This document shows, piece after piece, positions 18,163 to 28,129 of a stretch of DNA of 64,000 bases. A model generated the notes under the pieces. The model searched no databases. It was not told the DNA's origin and was given only the letters and a program-made list of their open reading frames with translations. This stretch comes from Paracoccaceae bacterium (lineage in GTDB: Bacteria > Pseudomonadota > Alphaproteobacteria > Rhodobacterales > Rhodobacteraceae), in the NCBI GenBank assembly GCA_029862205.1, contig JAOTXT010000007.1, forward strand, positions 1-64,000, in the 5' to 3' direction. A program made the translations under genes and the position numbers. Numbering within the stretch: the first letter of the stretch is position 1; each line of letters starts with the position of its first letter.

Positions 18163-19289
18163 CCCGGTTCGTCTTCCCGCCGTCCCGCACGCTTGCCGCG
18201 CTTTTCGTGCTGGCCCTGACATCGGCCTGCGCCGTGCCGCGCAGCGGTCCGGACTACTCCGAGATCACGGCCGAGGCACCGGCGGCGCTGCCCTATGACG
18301 TGGTCCGGGTGACGCCTGCAATTGTCCGCGCCACCCGGATCGACGAGCGCATGGGCTTTCCGCCGAGCTTCGTGTCGGCCCGGGCGGAAGACACAGCGAC
18401 CGTCGCGCCGGGCGACGTGATGGCGATCACGGTCTGGGAGAACATCGATCAGGGGCTGCTGAACCCGCAAGGAATTGGCGCGACGCCCTTGCCTCATGTG
18501 AAGGTGGACGAGCGCGGGCTGATCTTCGTACCCTATATTGGGATGATCCGCGCTGCCGGCCGCACGCTGGGTCAGATCCGCGAGGCGATCCGCAAGAGGC
18601 TGTCCGAGAAGACACTCAATCCACAAGTCGATGTGTTCCCGATCGATGCGCGGGGCCGGCTGATAAGCGTCCAGGGCCGGGTGCGTGCGCCAGGGCTCTA
18701 CGCGATCGAGCCGGGGACCGAGCGCCTACTGCCGATGCTGGCCCGTGCCGGTGGCGTGACCGAGGAGCCGGAAGTGGTGCGCCTGAAATTGCGCCGCGGT
18801 GTGGAGACCGGCGAGGTTTGGGTCCAGGACCTATACGATAACCCGACGACCAATGTGGCCTTGAAGGGCGGTGACGCGGTGATCGCCGAGCGAGACCGGC
18901 GGATTTTCACCGCGCTCGGCGCGGTCGGGCGTCAATCGACTGTGCCCTTCCCGGTGCGCGATCTCTCGGCCGAGCGGGCCATGGGTGTGGTCGGCGGGCT
19001 GCTGGATCAGCGCGCCGATCCGACAGGCGTCTTCGTCTTCCGCAGCGAGCCGGCCGAGATCGCAGGCAAGGTTTTACGGAGCGGAGCCACAACCGGCCCC
19101 AGCCGGATCGTCTACCTGCTGGATCTGACCAAGCCCGGTGGGATGTTCTTGGCTCGGGAGTTCGTCATGCGAGATGGCGACACGCTTTACGCGACCTCGG
19201 CGCCATTCACGAAATGGATGAAGATGCTGCAATCGATCGCGCCGCTGGTGACCTTCGGCGGGTCGACGCGCGCATTGACGGGTTACTAG
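18159..19289 (+). CDS. Polysaccharide export outer-membrane lipoprotein, Wza/KpsD-like
   Basis: A 376-residue exported lipoprotein. A signal peptide with the lipobox LTSAC (Cys about residue 24) comes first. A Poly_export domain follows (VAPGDVMAITVWENIDQGLL, then VDERGLIFVPYIGMI), and then SLBB-type repeats starting with ISVQGRVRAPGLYAIEPG. Family members form the outer-membrane channel for capsular polysaccharide. The start is TTG at 18159, overlapping the previous stop, with AAAGG upstream; no ATG would retain the signal peptide. It is the second and last gene of a two-gene capsule module lying opposite to the riboflavin genes. Confidence 0.88.
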   Translation: MTRFVFPPSRTLAALFVLALTSACAVPRSGPDYSEITAEAPAALPYDVVRVTPAIVRATRIDERMGFPPSFVSARAEDTATVAPGDVMAITVWENIDQGLLNPQGIGATPLPHVKVDERGLIFVPYIGMIRAAGRTLGQIREAIRKRLSEKTLNPQVDVFPIDARGRLISVQGRVRAPGLYAIEPGTERLLPMLARAGGVTEEPEVVRLKLRRGVETGEVWVQDLYDNPTTNVALKGGDAVIAERDRRIFTALGAVGRQSTVPFPVRDLSAERAMGVVGGLLDQRADPTGVFVFRSEPAEIAGKVLRSGATTGPSRIVYLLDLTKPGGMFLAREFVMRDGDTLYATSAPFTKWMKMLQSIAPLVTFGGSTRALTGY

Positions 19290-19311
19290 CGAGACGGCGA
19301 GGGCCGGGCGG

Positions 19312-19350
19312 GGGGCGGACGCGGGATCGGCAATCAAGCGCGTCCGCCCC
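19312..19350. terminator. 12-bp inverted repeat between converging capsule and ribD genes
   Basis: GGGGCGGACGCG (19312-19323) pairs perfectly with CGCGTCCGCCCC (19339-19350) across a 15-base loop. It lies in the 75-base convergent gap. There is no U run on either strand, so it may end both transcripts by structure plus another factor. Confidence 0.6.
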
Positions 19351-19364
19351 GAATAGGGGGCGGA

Positions 19365-20498
19365 TCAGGCTCGGCGGTGCCAAACCGTCATCACGTCGCC
19401 GCCGACAGCCTCTTCGTGCTCGAGCGCGAAATCGGGCGCATCCGCCAAGCGATCTAGGCCAAGCGACGCCAGAGCCGCCAATCCATCGCCGCCGATTGCG
19501 CGGCCGGCGGTGAAGATCACGATCTCGTCCGCCAAGCCAGCGGCCAGCAACCCCGCCGCCAACCTGCCGCCACCTTCGCAAAGAACACGGGTTAACCCAA
19601 CCATGGCCAACGCGTGTATCGCCGCTGTCAGATCAAGGAGCCCAGCCTCATCTGCTGGCGTCTCCGCCAGGGTCACGCCAAGCTCGCCGAGCGCCGCGCG
19701 CCGTTCAGTCGTGGCTCGGGCGTGATGCAAGACATGCACTGGCTGGGTTTGCGCCGTCCGCGCCAGTCGGCCTGCCTCGGGCAGTGAGAGAGAGCCGTCC
19801 GCCACCACTCGCACCGGCTGGGTCACGTCCGGGCCCAGCCCGCGCACATCCAGCATTGGGTCGTCGGCGCGCGCCGTGCCCGCCCCGACCAGGATAGCGT
19901 CCGCCTTGGCGCGCATCAGGTGCACGCGCCGCCGCGCTTCATGACCGGTGATCCAGCGGCTGTCGCCTTGCCGGGTCGCGATCCGGCCGTCCAGTGTCAC
20001 CGCCAGCTTCAGGGTCAGGAAAGGGCGCCCCAGTTCGATCGCGGTCAAGAACCCTGCATTGAGCCGGCGTGCCTCGGCGGCCATTAGACCCGTCTCGACC
20101 GCGATCCCGGCCTGGCGCAGCGCGGCGAAACCGCGTCCGCTGACCCTGGGGTCCGGGTCCTCGATCGGGCTGACCACCCGCGAGATGGCGGCTGCCGTCA
20201 GCGCCTCGGCGCATGGCGGGGTCTGGCCGTGATGGGCGCAGGGCTCCAGCGAGACGAAGGCAGTCGCTCCGGCCAACGCGGCCTCGCCATAGCGCTCGCG
20301 CGCCTGGGCCAATGCCAGGGCTTCCGCATGGGGTCGCCCGCCGGGCGCGGTCGCGCCTCGGCCCAGAACCCGCCCGTCGCGTACGATCACCGCGCCGACC
20401 GCAGGGTTGGGGGCGACCCGGCCGAGGCTCCGCGCCGCCAAACCCAACGCCATGCGCATCCAGCGGGCGTCGCCCGCTGGGGTCGCGGCGTTGGCCAC
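19365..20498 (-). CDS. ribD: Bifunctional pyrimidine deaminase/reductase RibD
   Basis: Performs the second and third riboflavin steps. At 377 residues it has a cytidine-deaminase-like zinc domain (GGRPHAEALAL and LEPCAHHGQTPPCAEAL, with His, two Cys and the catalytic Glu), then the reductase domain (TLKLAVTLDGRIAT, SRWITGHEAR, DAILVGAGTARADDP). The open frame extends to 20624 into nrdR, but the GTG at 20498 is five bases after the nrdR stop. An AGGAG lies in the nrdR tail, which makes this the likely start. It is co-transcribed with nrdR, the usual alphaproteobacterial order. Confidence 0.94.
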   Translation of the reverse strand: MANAATPAGDARWMRMALGLAARSLGRVAPNPAVGAVIVRDGRVLGRGATAPGGRPHAEALALAQARERYGEAALAGATAFVSLEPCAHHGQTPPCAEALTAAAISRVVSPIEDPDPRVSGRGFAALRQAGIAVETGLMAAEARRLNAGFLTAIELGRPFLTLKLAVTLDGRIATRQGDSRWITGHEARRRVHLMRAKADAILVGAGTARADDPMLDVRGLGPDVTQPVRVVADGSLSLPEAGRLARTAQTQPVHVLHHARATTERRAALGELGVTLAETPADEAGLLDLTAAIHALAMVGLTRVLCEGGGRLAAGLLAAGLADEIVIFTAGRAIGGDGLAALASLGLDRLADAPDFALEHEEAVGGDVMTVWHRRA

Positions 20499-20502
20499 GG
20501 GC

Positions 20503-20988
20503 TCAGGCTCCTGTTTTTTCTTCAGCCGGTTCCTCGCTGGGAGGACGCAGCTCGGCGACGAATTCCTCGAAATCGTTCGCTTCCTGGAAATTCTTGTAGA
20601 CGCTGGCAAAGCGCACATAGGCAACCGTGTCGATCCGCGCCAGGGTCTCCATCACGATCTCGCCGATCCGGTCGGAGGGAATATCCGTGTCGCCCATGCT
20701 TTCGAGGCGCCGCACGATCCCTGAGATCATCTGTTCAATGCGTTCGGGCTCGACGGGGCGCTTCTGCATCGCGATGCGGATCGAGCGCGAGAGCTTGTCG
20801 CGGTCGAAATCCTCGCGCCGGTTGTTCTTCTTGACCACGACCAGGTCGCGCAGCTGCACCCGCTCGTATGTGGTGAACCGGCCACCGCAGCCCGGACAGC
20901 TCCGCCGCCGGCGGATCGCCACATGGTCTTCGGCGGGCCGGGAGTCCTTCACTTGGGTATCGACACTTCCGCAAAATGGGCAACGCAT
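20503..20988 (-). CDS. nrdR: Transcriptional repressor NrdR
   Basis: ATP/dATP-responsive zinc-ribbon repressor of ribonucleotide reductase genes. It has 161 residues starting [18 protein letters not shown], with the second Cys pair in [14 protein letters not shown]. The ATP-cone domain ([16 protein letters not shown] to [16 protein letters not shown]) follows. The ATG at 20988 has GGGAGAG upstream; the frame's earlier codons have no family match. Its position before ribD is conserved in alphaproteobacteria. I did not find NrdR boxes in this window, as no nrd genes are present. Confidence 0.95.
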   Translation of the reverse strand: MRCPFCGSVDTQVKDSRPAEDHVAIRRRRSCPGCGGRFTTYERVQLRDLVVVKKNNRREDFDRDKLSRSIRIAMQKRPVEPERIEQMISGIVRRLESMGDTDIPSDRIGEIVMETLARIDTVAYVRFASVYKNFQEANDFEEFVAELRPPSEEPAEEKTGA

Positions 20989-21232
20989 CTGGCTCTCCCT
21001 CGGCTGCGCACACAATGACTATAGGGCGCCGCCAATCGATTGTGTAGGGGGTGATGATCGGCGCAATATCTGGCCGGAACGCCGACGCGATCTGACCACG
21101 GCGCCCAAAGTCGCCCCCAGACAGTTTCAGGGGGTCACAAGCCCGTGTTGGCGGCTACACTTTCGAGGCCCCGCATACATCTGCCGACTGGACCCCGGCA
21201 CGGGTTCGGGACAGGAATTGGAGATTGAACAG

Positions 21233-21616
21233 ATGAAACTCTTCGCCCCTTTCTTGCTGATCGCCGCCATGGCGGTTGCGCTTCCGCAAATCGCGCTTGC
21301 CGGCGCGGGTTCCGGCAGTTTCACCGGTGCCAGCGGGCACGTCACCTCGGGCAGCGTAGAAGTGATCCAGACCGGCGATGGTTGGGAGGTCCACCTCAAA
21401 GACGATTTCGCCTTCGACGGCGCCCCCGATCCACGGGTCGGCTTCGGCCAGGGTGGGAAGTTCGCCAAGGGCACCGACTTCGAGCCCCTGCGCCAGAATG
21501 CGGGCGCCCAGGTCTACAAGGTGCCGGCCGAGATCAACCCCGATGATTTCGACACCGTCTTCATCTGGTGCCGGAAGTTCTCAGTGCCTCTGGGTAGCGC
21601 GGCGTTGGGGAACTAA
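21233..21616 (+). CDS. Exported DM13-domain protein
   Basis: A 127-residue protein with a signal peptide (residues 1-23, ending QIALA). It is followed by one DM13 domain: GSFTGASGHVTSGSVEVIQ, DDFAFDGAPDPRVGF and DTVFIWCRKFSVPLGSAAL. DM13 domains carry a near-invariant Cys (here in IWCRKF) and have been proposed to take part in redox or electron transfer; this is unproven. It should be periplasmic. The ATG at 21233 is inside a longer open frame, but it begins the signal peptide. A terminator follows the stop. Confidence 0.85.
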   Translation: MKLFAPFLLIAAMAVALPQIALAGAGSGSFTGASGHVTSGSVEVIQTGDGWEVHLKDDFAFDGAPDPRVGFGQGGKFAKGTDFEPLRQNAGAQVYKVPAEINPDDFDTVFIWCRKFSVPLGSAALGN

Positions 21617-21625
21617 ACGCATCGA

Positions 21626-21655
21626 GGGCAGACATGCTTGTCCGCCCCGTTTCTT
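21626..21655 (+). terminator. Rho-independent terminator after the DM13 gene
   Basis: GGGCAGACA (21626-21634) pairs with TGTCCGCCC (21639-21647) with one mismatch and a TGCT loop, followed by CGTTTCTT. It lies between the ends of the DM13 gene and glyA, which converge. Confidence 0.65.
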
Positions 21656-22949
21656 ACGCCGCCTCGTAGATCGGGAACCGGTCGCACAGCACCTTGACCT
21701 TAGCCTTAACCGCCTGCTCGACGGCGCCGTTGCCTTCTTCGCCATTCGCGGCCAGGCCATCAACCACCTCGACGATCAGGCGGCCGATCTCGGCAAACTC
21801 GACCTCGGCGAAGCCCCGTGTCGTGCCCGCGGGCGAGCCCAGACGAAGGCCCGAGGTGACCATCGGCTTCTCCGGATCCCAGGGAATGCCGTTCTTGTTG
21901 CAGGTGATATGCGCGCGGCCCAGTGCCCGTTCGGCGGCCACTCCCGTCACACCCTTGGGGCGCAGGTCGACCAGCATGACGTGGGTATCAGTGCCGCCGG
22001 TGACCAGTGCCAGCCCGCCCTCGATCAGCGCGTTCGCCAGCGCCTGGGCATTGGCCACGACCTGCGCCGAATAGGCCCGGAACTCGGGCCGCTGTGCCTC
22101 GCCGAAGGCCACCGACTTGGCGGCGATCACATGCATCAGGGGTCCGCCTTGAAGCTGGGGGAAGACGGCCGAGTTGATCTTCTTGGCGATCGCCTCATCA
22201 TTGGTCAGCACCATGCCGCCGCGCGGTCCGCGCAGGGTCTTGTGCGTGGTGGTGGTGGCCACGTGGGCATATTCCAGCGGGTTCGGATGCACGCCGCCCG
22301 CCACGAGTCCGGCAAAGTGCGCCATGTCTGTGTGGAACCAGGCGCCTACGGAATCTGCAATTTCGCGGAATCGCTTGAAGTCTATTTGGCGCGGGATCGC
22401 CGAGCCGCCGGCGATGATCAGCTTGGGCTTGTGCTCGTCGGCCAGCTCGGCCAACTGATCGTAGTCGATATTGTTGTCGGTCCGGGTCACCCCGTATTGG
22501 ATCGCGTTGAACCATTTGCCGGACTGATTGACCCGCGAGCCGTGAGTCAGGTGCCCGCCCGAGGCAAGGTCCATCCCCATGATCGTGTCGCCCGGGGTCA
22601 GCAACGCCATGTTGACCGCCTGGTTCGCCTGGGCGCCGGAATGGGGCTGCACATTGGCGAAGCTGCAATCGAACAGCTTGCAGGCCCGGTCGATCGCCAG
22701 CTGCTCGGCCACGTCCACATATTGACAGCCGCCATAGTAGCGCCGGCCCGGATAGCCCTCGGCATATTTGTTGGTCAGGACCGACCCTTGAGCCTGCATC
22801 ACCGCGCGGCTGACGATGTTCTCGGACGCGATGAGTTCGATCTCGTCCTGCTGGCGGTGCAATTCGTCGGCAATCGAGGCGAAGAGCTCGGGATCACGAG
22901 AGTCGAGGCTCTCGGAAAAGAATCCGGCGTCACGGGTAGTGGCGTCCAT
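21654..22949 (-). CDS. glyA: Serine hydroxymethyltransferase
   Basis: PLP enzyme converting serine and tetrahydrofolate to glycine and methylenetetrahydrofolate. At 431 residues it is of normal length and its active site is canonical: [32 protein letters not shown] (both Tyr present), [27 protein letters not shown] and [13 protein letters not shown], with the PLP Lys preceded by His. The ATG at 22949 has AAGGAGA upstream. It is the housekeeping copy; a divergent second copy lies at 34767-36029. It feeds one-carbon units to TrmFO among others. Confidence 0.96.
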   Translation of the reverse strand: MDATTRDAGFFSESLDSRDPELFASIADELHRQQDEIELIASENIVSRAVMQAQGSVLTNKYAEGYPGRRYYGGCQYVDVAEQLAIDRACKLFDCSFANVQPHSGAQANQAVNMALLTPGDTIMGMDLASGGHLTHGSRVNQSGKWFNAIQYGVTRTDNNIDYDQLAELADEHKPKLIIAGGSAIPRQIDFKRFREIADSVGAWFHTDMAHFAGLVAGGVHPNPLEYAHVATTTTHKTLRGPRGGMVLTNDEAIAKKINSAVFPQLQGGPLMHVIAAKSVAFGEAQRPEFRAYSAQVVANAQALANALIEGGLALVTGGTDTHVMLVDLRPKGVTGVAAERALGRAHITCNKNGIPWDPEKPMVTSGLRLGSPAGTTRGFAEVEFAEIGRLIVEVVDGLAANGEEGNGAVEQAVKAKVKVLCDRFPIYEAA

Positions 22950-23268
22950 CGGGTCGTCTCCTTGAAAGGCGCTGTATTTTGCGCCAAGCGGCGCGCGCCA
23001 TTGCGGCGGTGCAAAAACTAGCCGCGGCGCTAAACCAGGCGCTTGGGGTCTTCTATATCAAAAGCGACACTCCAGGACAGGAAGTTTCCCAAGCGAGAAA
23101 TTGACGCACCATGTGCCCGGCCCCATTCGGCGTCCGATTTCAGGCTCGCGATTGCCGCAGGCCCACGCCGCCGGTATGGTGCCGCGACGATGGTGCCGCG
23201 CCCGGGGAATAGGCACTGGAACTGGCACTGGGGAGCCGGCCTGGACATCCAGCGGACTGAGGACACGG

Positions 23269-24036
23269 TTGAGTTTCGATAAGATCTGTTTCCTGGCCAG
23301 CGATGCCGAGGAGGCGCAAGAGGCCTTGCGCAGCCTGCGTCACAGTTATGGCCACGTAGCGGCCGCCGACGCGGACGTAATCGTGGCACTTGGCGGCGAT
23401 GGTTTTATGCTGCACACGCTGCACGACAATATGGATCTGGCGGCGCCGGTTTACGGGATGAACCGGGGCACGGTCGGTTTCCTGTTGAACGACTACAATC
23501 CCGACGATCTGCCCGAACGGCTGTCGCACGCCCGCAAGGCGGCGATCAATCCCCTGCGCATGGAGGCGGTGGATGCCGCTGGCGTCCAGCACGATGCCCT
23601 GGCGATCAACGAGGTGGCATTGCTGCGCGAGACCCGCCAAGCCGCGAAGATCCGCATCCTCTTGGACGGCGAGGTGCAGATGGAGGAGCTGATCTGCGAT
23701 GGGATCATGGTGGCGACGCCTGCTGGCTCGACCGCCTATAACCTGTCCGCTCACGGACCGATCCTGCCGATCGGCGCGCGTCTCATGGCGCTGACCCCGA
23801 TCTCGGTGTTCCGCCCGCGCCGCTGGCGCGGCGCGATCCTGCCTTGGGAGGCAAAGGTCACCTTCGACGTGCTGAGCTACAAGAAGCGCCCGGTCTCTGC
23901 CACCGCCGACTATATCGAGGTGCGCGACGTCCGCGAGGTGCGCATCGCAGCGGCGCCCGAGATCGAGATTGACCTGCTATACGATCCCGGCCACGGGCTG
24001 GAGGAGCGCCTGTTGCGCGAGCAGTTCGCCTCATGA
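23269..24036 (+). CDS. nadK: NAD kinase
   Basis: Phosphorylates NAD to NADP. It has 255 residues. [19 protein letters not shown] carries the GGDG motif; [22 protein letters not shown] and [20 protein letters not shown] are the other NadK motifs. The only start giving the family N-terminus ([20 protein letters not shown]) is TTG at 23269, with GAGG seven bases upstream. The longer open frame to 23101 runs into non-coding sequence. It begins a tight run of four overlapping genes (nadK, permease, hda, ppk), each joined by a four-base stop/start overlap. Confidence 0.93.
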   Translation: MSFDKICFLASDAEEAQEALRSLRHSYGHVAAADADVIVALGGDGFMLHTLHDNMDLAAPVYGMNRGTVGFLLNDYNPDDLPERLSHARKAAINPLRMEAVDAAGVQHDALAINEVALLRETRQAAKIRILLDGEVQMEELICDGIMVATPAGSTAYNLSAHGPILPIGARLMALTPISVFRPRRWRGAILPWEAKVTFDVLSYKKRPVSATADYIEVRDVREVRIAAAPEIEIDLLYDPGHGLEERLLREQFAS

Positions 24037-25106
24037 GGGTTGCCGAGCAGGTCCGGTGGTGGGGGGCAGGCCTGGTCGCCTTCGTCGTGGCGATGTGGAT
24101 TCTGGGGGACGTGTTGCTGCCCTTCATCCTCGGCGCCGCGATCGCCTATTTTACCGATCCCATAGCGGACGCGTTGGAACGCATGGGGTTTTCGCGTTTG
24201 ATGGCGACAGTGCTGATCACCGCCGCTTCGCTCGCGGTCGCCTTTGTTACCGTCGTGCTGCTGCTTCCACCGCTGCTCCAGCAGATCGCCAGTGCGATTA
24301 TCGCGCTGCCGGACAATTTGGACGCGCTGCGCAATTTTGCGCAGACGCATCTGCCGTCGCTTTCCGAGAACGACTCGGCATTGCGCCGTGCAGCCGACAG
24401 GCTGCGCGACAATGCGGACGAATGGAGCGTTTCGATCCTGAAGGGGCTCTGGACCGGTGGCCTGGCGATCGTGGATTTCGTGTCGCTTGCCGTCATCACG
24501 CCGGTCGTCGCGTTCTACCTGCTCTATGATTGGGACCGGATGATCGCTTGGATCGATGACGCCCTGCCGCGCCAGCATCGGCCGGTCATCCACGATTTGA
24601 TGGGTGAGCTTGACAGAGTGCTGGCCGGCTTCGTGCGCGGGCAGTTCAGCGTCTGCGCGATCCTTGGGGCGTTCTATGCAGTCGCGCTGACCGTGATCGG
24701 GCTGCAATTCGGGCTGCTGATCGGGGCATTCGCCGGGCTGATCAGCTTTATCCCCTTTGTCGGTTCGATTGTTGGCGGGATCATGTCGATCGGCGTTGCG
24801 GTGGTTCAGTTCTGGGAGACGCCTGGCATGATCGTCGCCGTGGCTGGGGTTTTTCTGGCCGGACAAGCTGCGGAAGGCAACGTTCTTACACCGAAACTGG
24901 TGGGCGGAAGCGTGGGGCTGCATCCGGTCTGGCTGCTGTTCGCTCTTTCGGCCTTCGGCACGCTCTTCGGGTTTGCCGGGCTCCTGGTCGCGGTTCCGGC
25001 GGCTGCGGCGATCGGCGTCTTTGGGCGCTTCTTCCTGGACCGCTACAAAGAGGGGCGCCTCTATCTCGGTAGCGAAGAGGCCGAGCGGGAGGAGGAGACC
25101 CAGTGA
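24033..25106 (+). CDS. AI-2E family (PerM-like) inner-membrane transporter
   Basis: A 357-residue protein with about eight membrane helices, for example [20 protein letters not shown] at the N-terminus. The second helix region reads [20 protein letters not shown], as is typical of the family, and [20 protein letters not shown] and [20 protein letters not shown] are further conserved pieces. Members have been described as AI-2 exporters or sodium/proton antiporters; the substrate here is unknown. The ATG overlaps the nadK stop (ATGA) and the stop overlaps the hda GTG start (GTGA). A gene for this family upstream of hda is common in alphaproteobacteria. Confidence 0.85.
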   Translation: MRVAEQVRWWGAGLVAFVVAMWILGDVLLPFILGAAIAYFTDPIADALERMGFSRLMATVLITAASLAVAFVTVVLLLPPLLQQIASAIIALPDNLDALRNFAQTHLPSLSENDSALRRAADRLRDNADEWSVSILKGLWTGGLAIVDFVSLAVITPVVAFYLLYDWDRMIAWIDDALPRQHRPVIHDLMGELDRVLAGFVRGQFSVCAILGAFYAVALTVIGLQFGLLIGAFAGLISFIPFVGSIVGGIMSIGVAVVQFWETPGMIVAVAGVFLAGQAAEGNVLTPKLVGGSVGLHPVWLLFALSAFGTLFGFAGLLVAVPAAAAIGVFGRFFLDRYKEGRLYLGSEEAEREEETQ

Positions 25107-25807
25107 CCGCCCCGCCGCGGCAGATGTCGTTTCAGCTCGATCACCGCCCGGCGCTCGGCAGGGCCGCGTTCCTGATCGCGCCGTCCAACCAAAGTGCGGT
25201 CCAGGCGATCTCGGCCTGGCGCGACTGGCCCGGCCGCCGCATGGCGCTTTGCGGTCCGGCGCGATCAGGTAAGACCCATCTGGCCCATGTTTGGATGCAG
25301 GAGACCGGTGCCGCCCGGATCGATGCCGCAGCGCTTGACGATTTGGCAGTCCGAGGCACCATAGCGGCGGGAAATGCCGTCATCGAAGATGTCGACCGGA
25401 TCGCCGATCTCGATCAAAAAAAGCGCGACAGCGCCGAGAAGGCGCTTTTTCACTTGCTGAACCTCGCCGGCGACGAAGGGGCTTGGGTCCTGCTCACCGG
25501 CCGTGAAGGCCCCGCGCGGTGGACGGTCCGGATACCTGATTTGGCTTCGCGTCTGGCCGCATTGCCGGTGACCGCTCTCGACAAGCCCGATGACATGCTG
25601 TTGTCATCATTGTTGGTGAAACTGTTTGCCGACAGGCAGTTGCAGGTAGGTCCCGACGTGATCCGGTTTCTTGCCCGAAGGATCGAGCGTTCATGCGCGG
25701 CCGCGGAAGAGGCGGTCGACGCGCTCGACCGCCTTTCGCTGGAGCGCAAGCGCCCGGTCACGCAGCACCTGGCCGCCCAGATGCTGGGCGCGGGAGCAGG
25801 CGAATGA
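25103..25807 (+). CDS. hdaA: DnaA-related replication regulator HdaA
   Basis: A 234-residue AAA+ protein related to DnaA domain III, lacking the DNA-binding domain. Walker A is [12 protein letters not shown], the Walker B region is [12 protein letters not shown], and [18 protein letters not shown] resembles sensor 1/box VII. In alphaproteobacteria HdaA with the sliding clamp stimulates DnaA-ATP hydrolysis after initiation. The N-terminal RQMSFQLDH provides a clamp-binding-like QxxF/L element. The start is GTG at 25103, overlapping the previous stop, and its stop overlaps the ppk ATG. Confidence 0.85.
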   Translation: MTAPPRQMSFQLDHRPALGRAAFLIAPSNQSAVQAISAWRDWPGRRMALCGPARSGKTHLAHVWMQETGAARIDAAALDDLAVRGTIAAGNAVIEDVDRIADLDQKKRDSAEKALFHLLNLAGDEGAWVLLTGREGPARWTVRIPDLASRLAALPVTALDKPDDMLLSSLLVKLFADRQLQVGPDVIRFLARRIERSCAAAEEAVDALDRLSLERKRPVTQHLAAQMLGAGAGE

Positions 25808-28008
25808 GAGCGGACTTCCTGAACACCAAGCCGTCGCCGTTGCCCAGTGAGCATCTGAGCGAATTTGACCCGGAAACGCCCGAGCGGTTTCAGAACCGCG
25901 AGCTCTCGTGGCTCGCCTTCAATTGGCGCGTGCTGGAAGAGGCGGACAACCCGAAACAGCCGCTGTTGGAACGGGTGCGTTTTCTGTCGATCTCGGGCAC
26001 CAATCTGGACGAGTTCTACACGGTGCGCGTGGCCGGCCTGCGCGCGCAGATGCGCGCGGGCGTCGAGCGCAGCTCGGTCGATGGGCGCAGCCCGGCGCGG
26101 CAACTGGATTTAATCAATCAGAATTCGCGTGCCCTGCAGCGGGCCCAGGAGAAGACCTGGTCCGATTTGCGCAAGCACATGGCGGACGAGGGCATCCACG
26201 TGGTCGAAGCCGCGAAGCTGACCGCTGACGATTTAGCCCAACTCGAGGATTATTTCCTGAGCCAGGTGTTTCCGGTCCTGACCCCGCTGGCACTCGACCC
26301 CGCCCATCCATTCCCGTTCATCGCGAACGAGGGTCTGGCCCTGGTGCTCGAGCTTCGCCGCACTGATGGCGAACAGATGCGGGCACTGATCCCGGTCCCT
26401 GCCCAGCTCGACCGGTTCGTGCGGCTTGCGAATGGGCCGGGCGGCGAGATCCGGTTCCTGCTCCTCGAGAGCTTGCTTGAATTGTTCCTCGGTCAGCTGT
26501 TCCCAGGCTACTCGGCGGTTGGCCGCTGTGTCTTCCGGGTGTTGCGCGACAGTGACCTGGAGGTCGAGGAAGAGGCCGAGGATCTGGTGCGCGAGTTCGA
26601 GACCGCGCTCAAGCGCCGGCGCCGGGGCATGGCGATACGGCTTAAACTTACCATCGACTCGCCCGAGCCGCTGAAGCAGTTGATCTCGCGGCAGTTGGGC
26701 GTAGAGCGCACCGAGATGATCGAGGTCGCTGGGATCGTTGGTATCGCGGATACCGCGGAGTTGATCGTCGAGGACCGGCCGGATCTGCGCTGGCCCCCCT
26801 ATCAGCCTCGCCTGCCGGAACGCGTGCGCGACCATGACGGCGATATCTTCGCCGCCGTCCGCCAGAAGGACATGCTGCTGCACCACCCCTACGAGAGCTT
26901 CGAGATCGTCGTCCAATTCCTGCAACAGGCCGCACGCGACCCGAATGTCGTGGCGATCAAGCAGACCCTCTACCGCACCTCAAAGGACAGCCCGATCGTC
27001 CAGGCACTTTGCGAGGCGGCCGAGGAAGGCAAGATGGTCACCGCCCTGGTCGAGCTGAAGGCGCGGTTCGACGAGGCGGCGAATATCCGGCTTGCGCGCC
27101 AGCTCGAGCGGGCAGGGGCCCAAGTGGTCTTCGGTTTCCTCGATCTGAAAACCCACGCCAAAATCTCAACGGTCGTGCGGCGCGAGGGGGGCGAGCTGGT
27201 CACCTATTCGCATTTCGGCACCGGCAATTACCACCCGATTACCGCGCGTATCTATACGGACCTCTCTCTGTTTACCTGTTCGGAGGTTCACGCCCGCGAC
27301 GCGGCGAAGATCTTCAATTTCACCACCGGTTATGCCGAGCCGCGCAGCCTGGAAAAGGTCCAGGTCGCGCCCCTGACGCTGAAGCAGACCCTGCTGACGC
27401 GGCTCGACGAGGAGGTCGCCCATGCCCGCGCTGGCCGACCGGCCCATGTTTGGGTCAAGCTCAACTCTCTCATCGAGGACGAGGTCGCCGACGCGCTCTA
27501 CCGTGCCTCGCGGGAAGGGGTGCGGATCGATATGGTGATACGGGGCATTTGCGGGCTCCGGCCCGGCGTGCCGGGCTTGTCCGAGAATATCCGCGTCAAA
27601 TCAGTGGTTGGGCGGTTCCTGGAACACAGCCGGATCGTTTGCTTCGGTAATGGTCACGGGCTGCCGTCGCGCCAGGCGCGCGTCTACATCTCGTCGGCCG
27701 ACTGGATGGACCGCAACCTGAACCGCCGGGTCGAGACCCTGGTCGAGATTGACAATCCGACCGTTCATTCGCAGATCATCGACCAGGTGATGGCGGCGAA
27801 CCTGCGCGACGAGGCGCAGAGCTGGGTGCTGATGCCCGACGGGCGCTACGTGCGCGCCACCGGCGAGCCCGGCGAGGAACTTTTCAGTTGCCATGATTTC
27901 TTCATGAAGTATCCCTCTCTCTCGGGACGTGGGCGCAGCGGCGCCGCGGATGCGCCCAGGCTGACCAAGGCCGTGGGCGAGAGGGAGAAGGAAGAGGCAA
28001 CTGGCTGA
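25804..28008 (+). CDS. ppk1: Polyphosphate kinase
   Basis: Polymerises the gamma-phosphate of ATP into polyphosphate. It has 734 residues in four domains. The N-terminal domain begins [20 protein letters not shown]; the catalytic region has [33 protein letters not shown] and [20 protein letters not shown], the last around the phosphorylated His. The C-terminal domain has DVFVNIRV-type replacements such as [13 protein letters not shown], seen here as [16 protein letters not shown]. The ATG at 25804 overlaps the hdaA stop. It is directly followed by ppx, so synthesis and breakdown of polyphosphate are co-encoded. Confidence 0.95.
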   Translation: MRADFLNTKPSPLPSEHLSEFDPETPERFQNRELSWLAFNWRVLEEADNPKQPLLERVRFLSISGTNLDEFYTVRVAGLRAQMRAGVERSSVDGRSPARQLDLINQNSRALQRAQEKTWSDLRKHMADEGIHVVEAAKLTADDLAQLEDYFLSQVFPVLTPLALDPAHPFPFIANEGLALVLELRRTDGEQMRALIPVPAQLDRFVRLANGPGGEIRFLLLESLLELFLGQLFPGYSAVGRCVFRVLRDSDLEVEEEAEDLVREFETALKRRRRGMAIRLKLTIDSPEPLKQLISRQLGVERTEMIEVAGIVGIADTAELIVEDRPDLRWPPYQPRLPERVRDHDGDIFAAVRQKDMLLHHPYESFEIVVQFLQQAARDPNVVAIKQTLYRTSKDSPIVQALCEAAEEGKMVTALVELKARFDEAANIRLARQLERAGAQVVFGFLDLKTHAKISTVVRREGGELVTYSHFGTGNYHPITARIYTDLSLFTCSEVHARDAAKIFNFTTGYAEPRSLEKVQVAPLTLKQTLLTRLDEEVAHARAGRPAHVWVKLNSLIEDEVADALYRASREGVRIDMVIRGICGLRPGVPGLSENIRVKSVVGRFLEHSRIVCFGNGHGLPSRQARVYISSADWMDRNLNRRVETLVEIDNPTVHSQIIDQVMAANLRDEAQSWVLMPDGRYVRATGEPGEELFSCHDFFMKYPSLSGRGRSGAADAPRLTKAVGEREKEEATG

Positions 28009-28129
28009 CACCAGGGGCAGTGCGTACGGATCGCGGCCGCCGCCCGGATGGTTTGGCGGGCAGGGCGACTTCTTCCCGGAATATCCGCCGTCATTTCCAG
28101 GCCTCGATAGCGCCGCCGAGCGGATCGGC

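Noticed and set aside
23910-24923. Minus-strand frame opposite the AI-2E-type permease
   Set aside because: Translation rich in His/Gln/Arg, typical of a shadow frame of a membrane protein gene.
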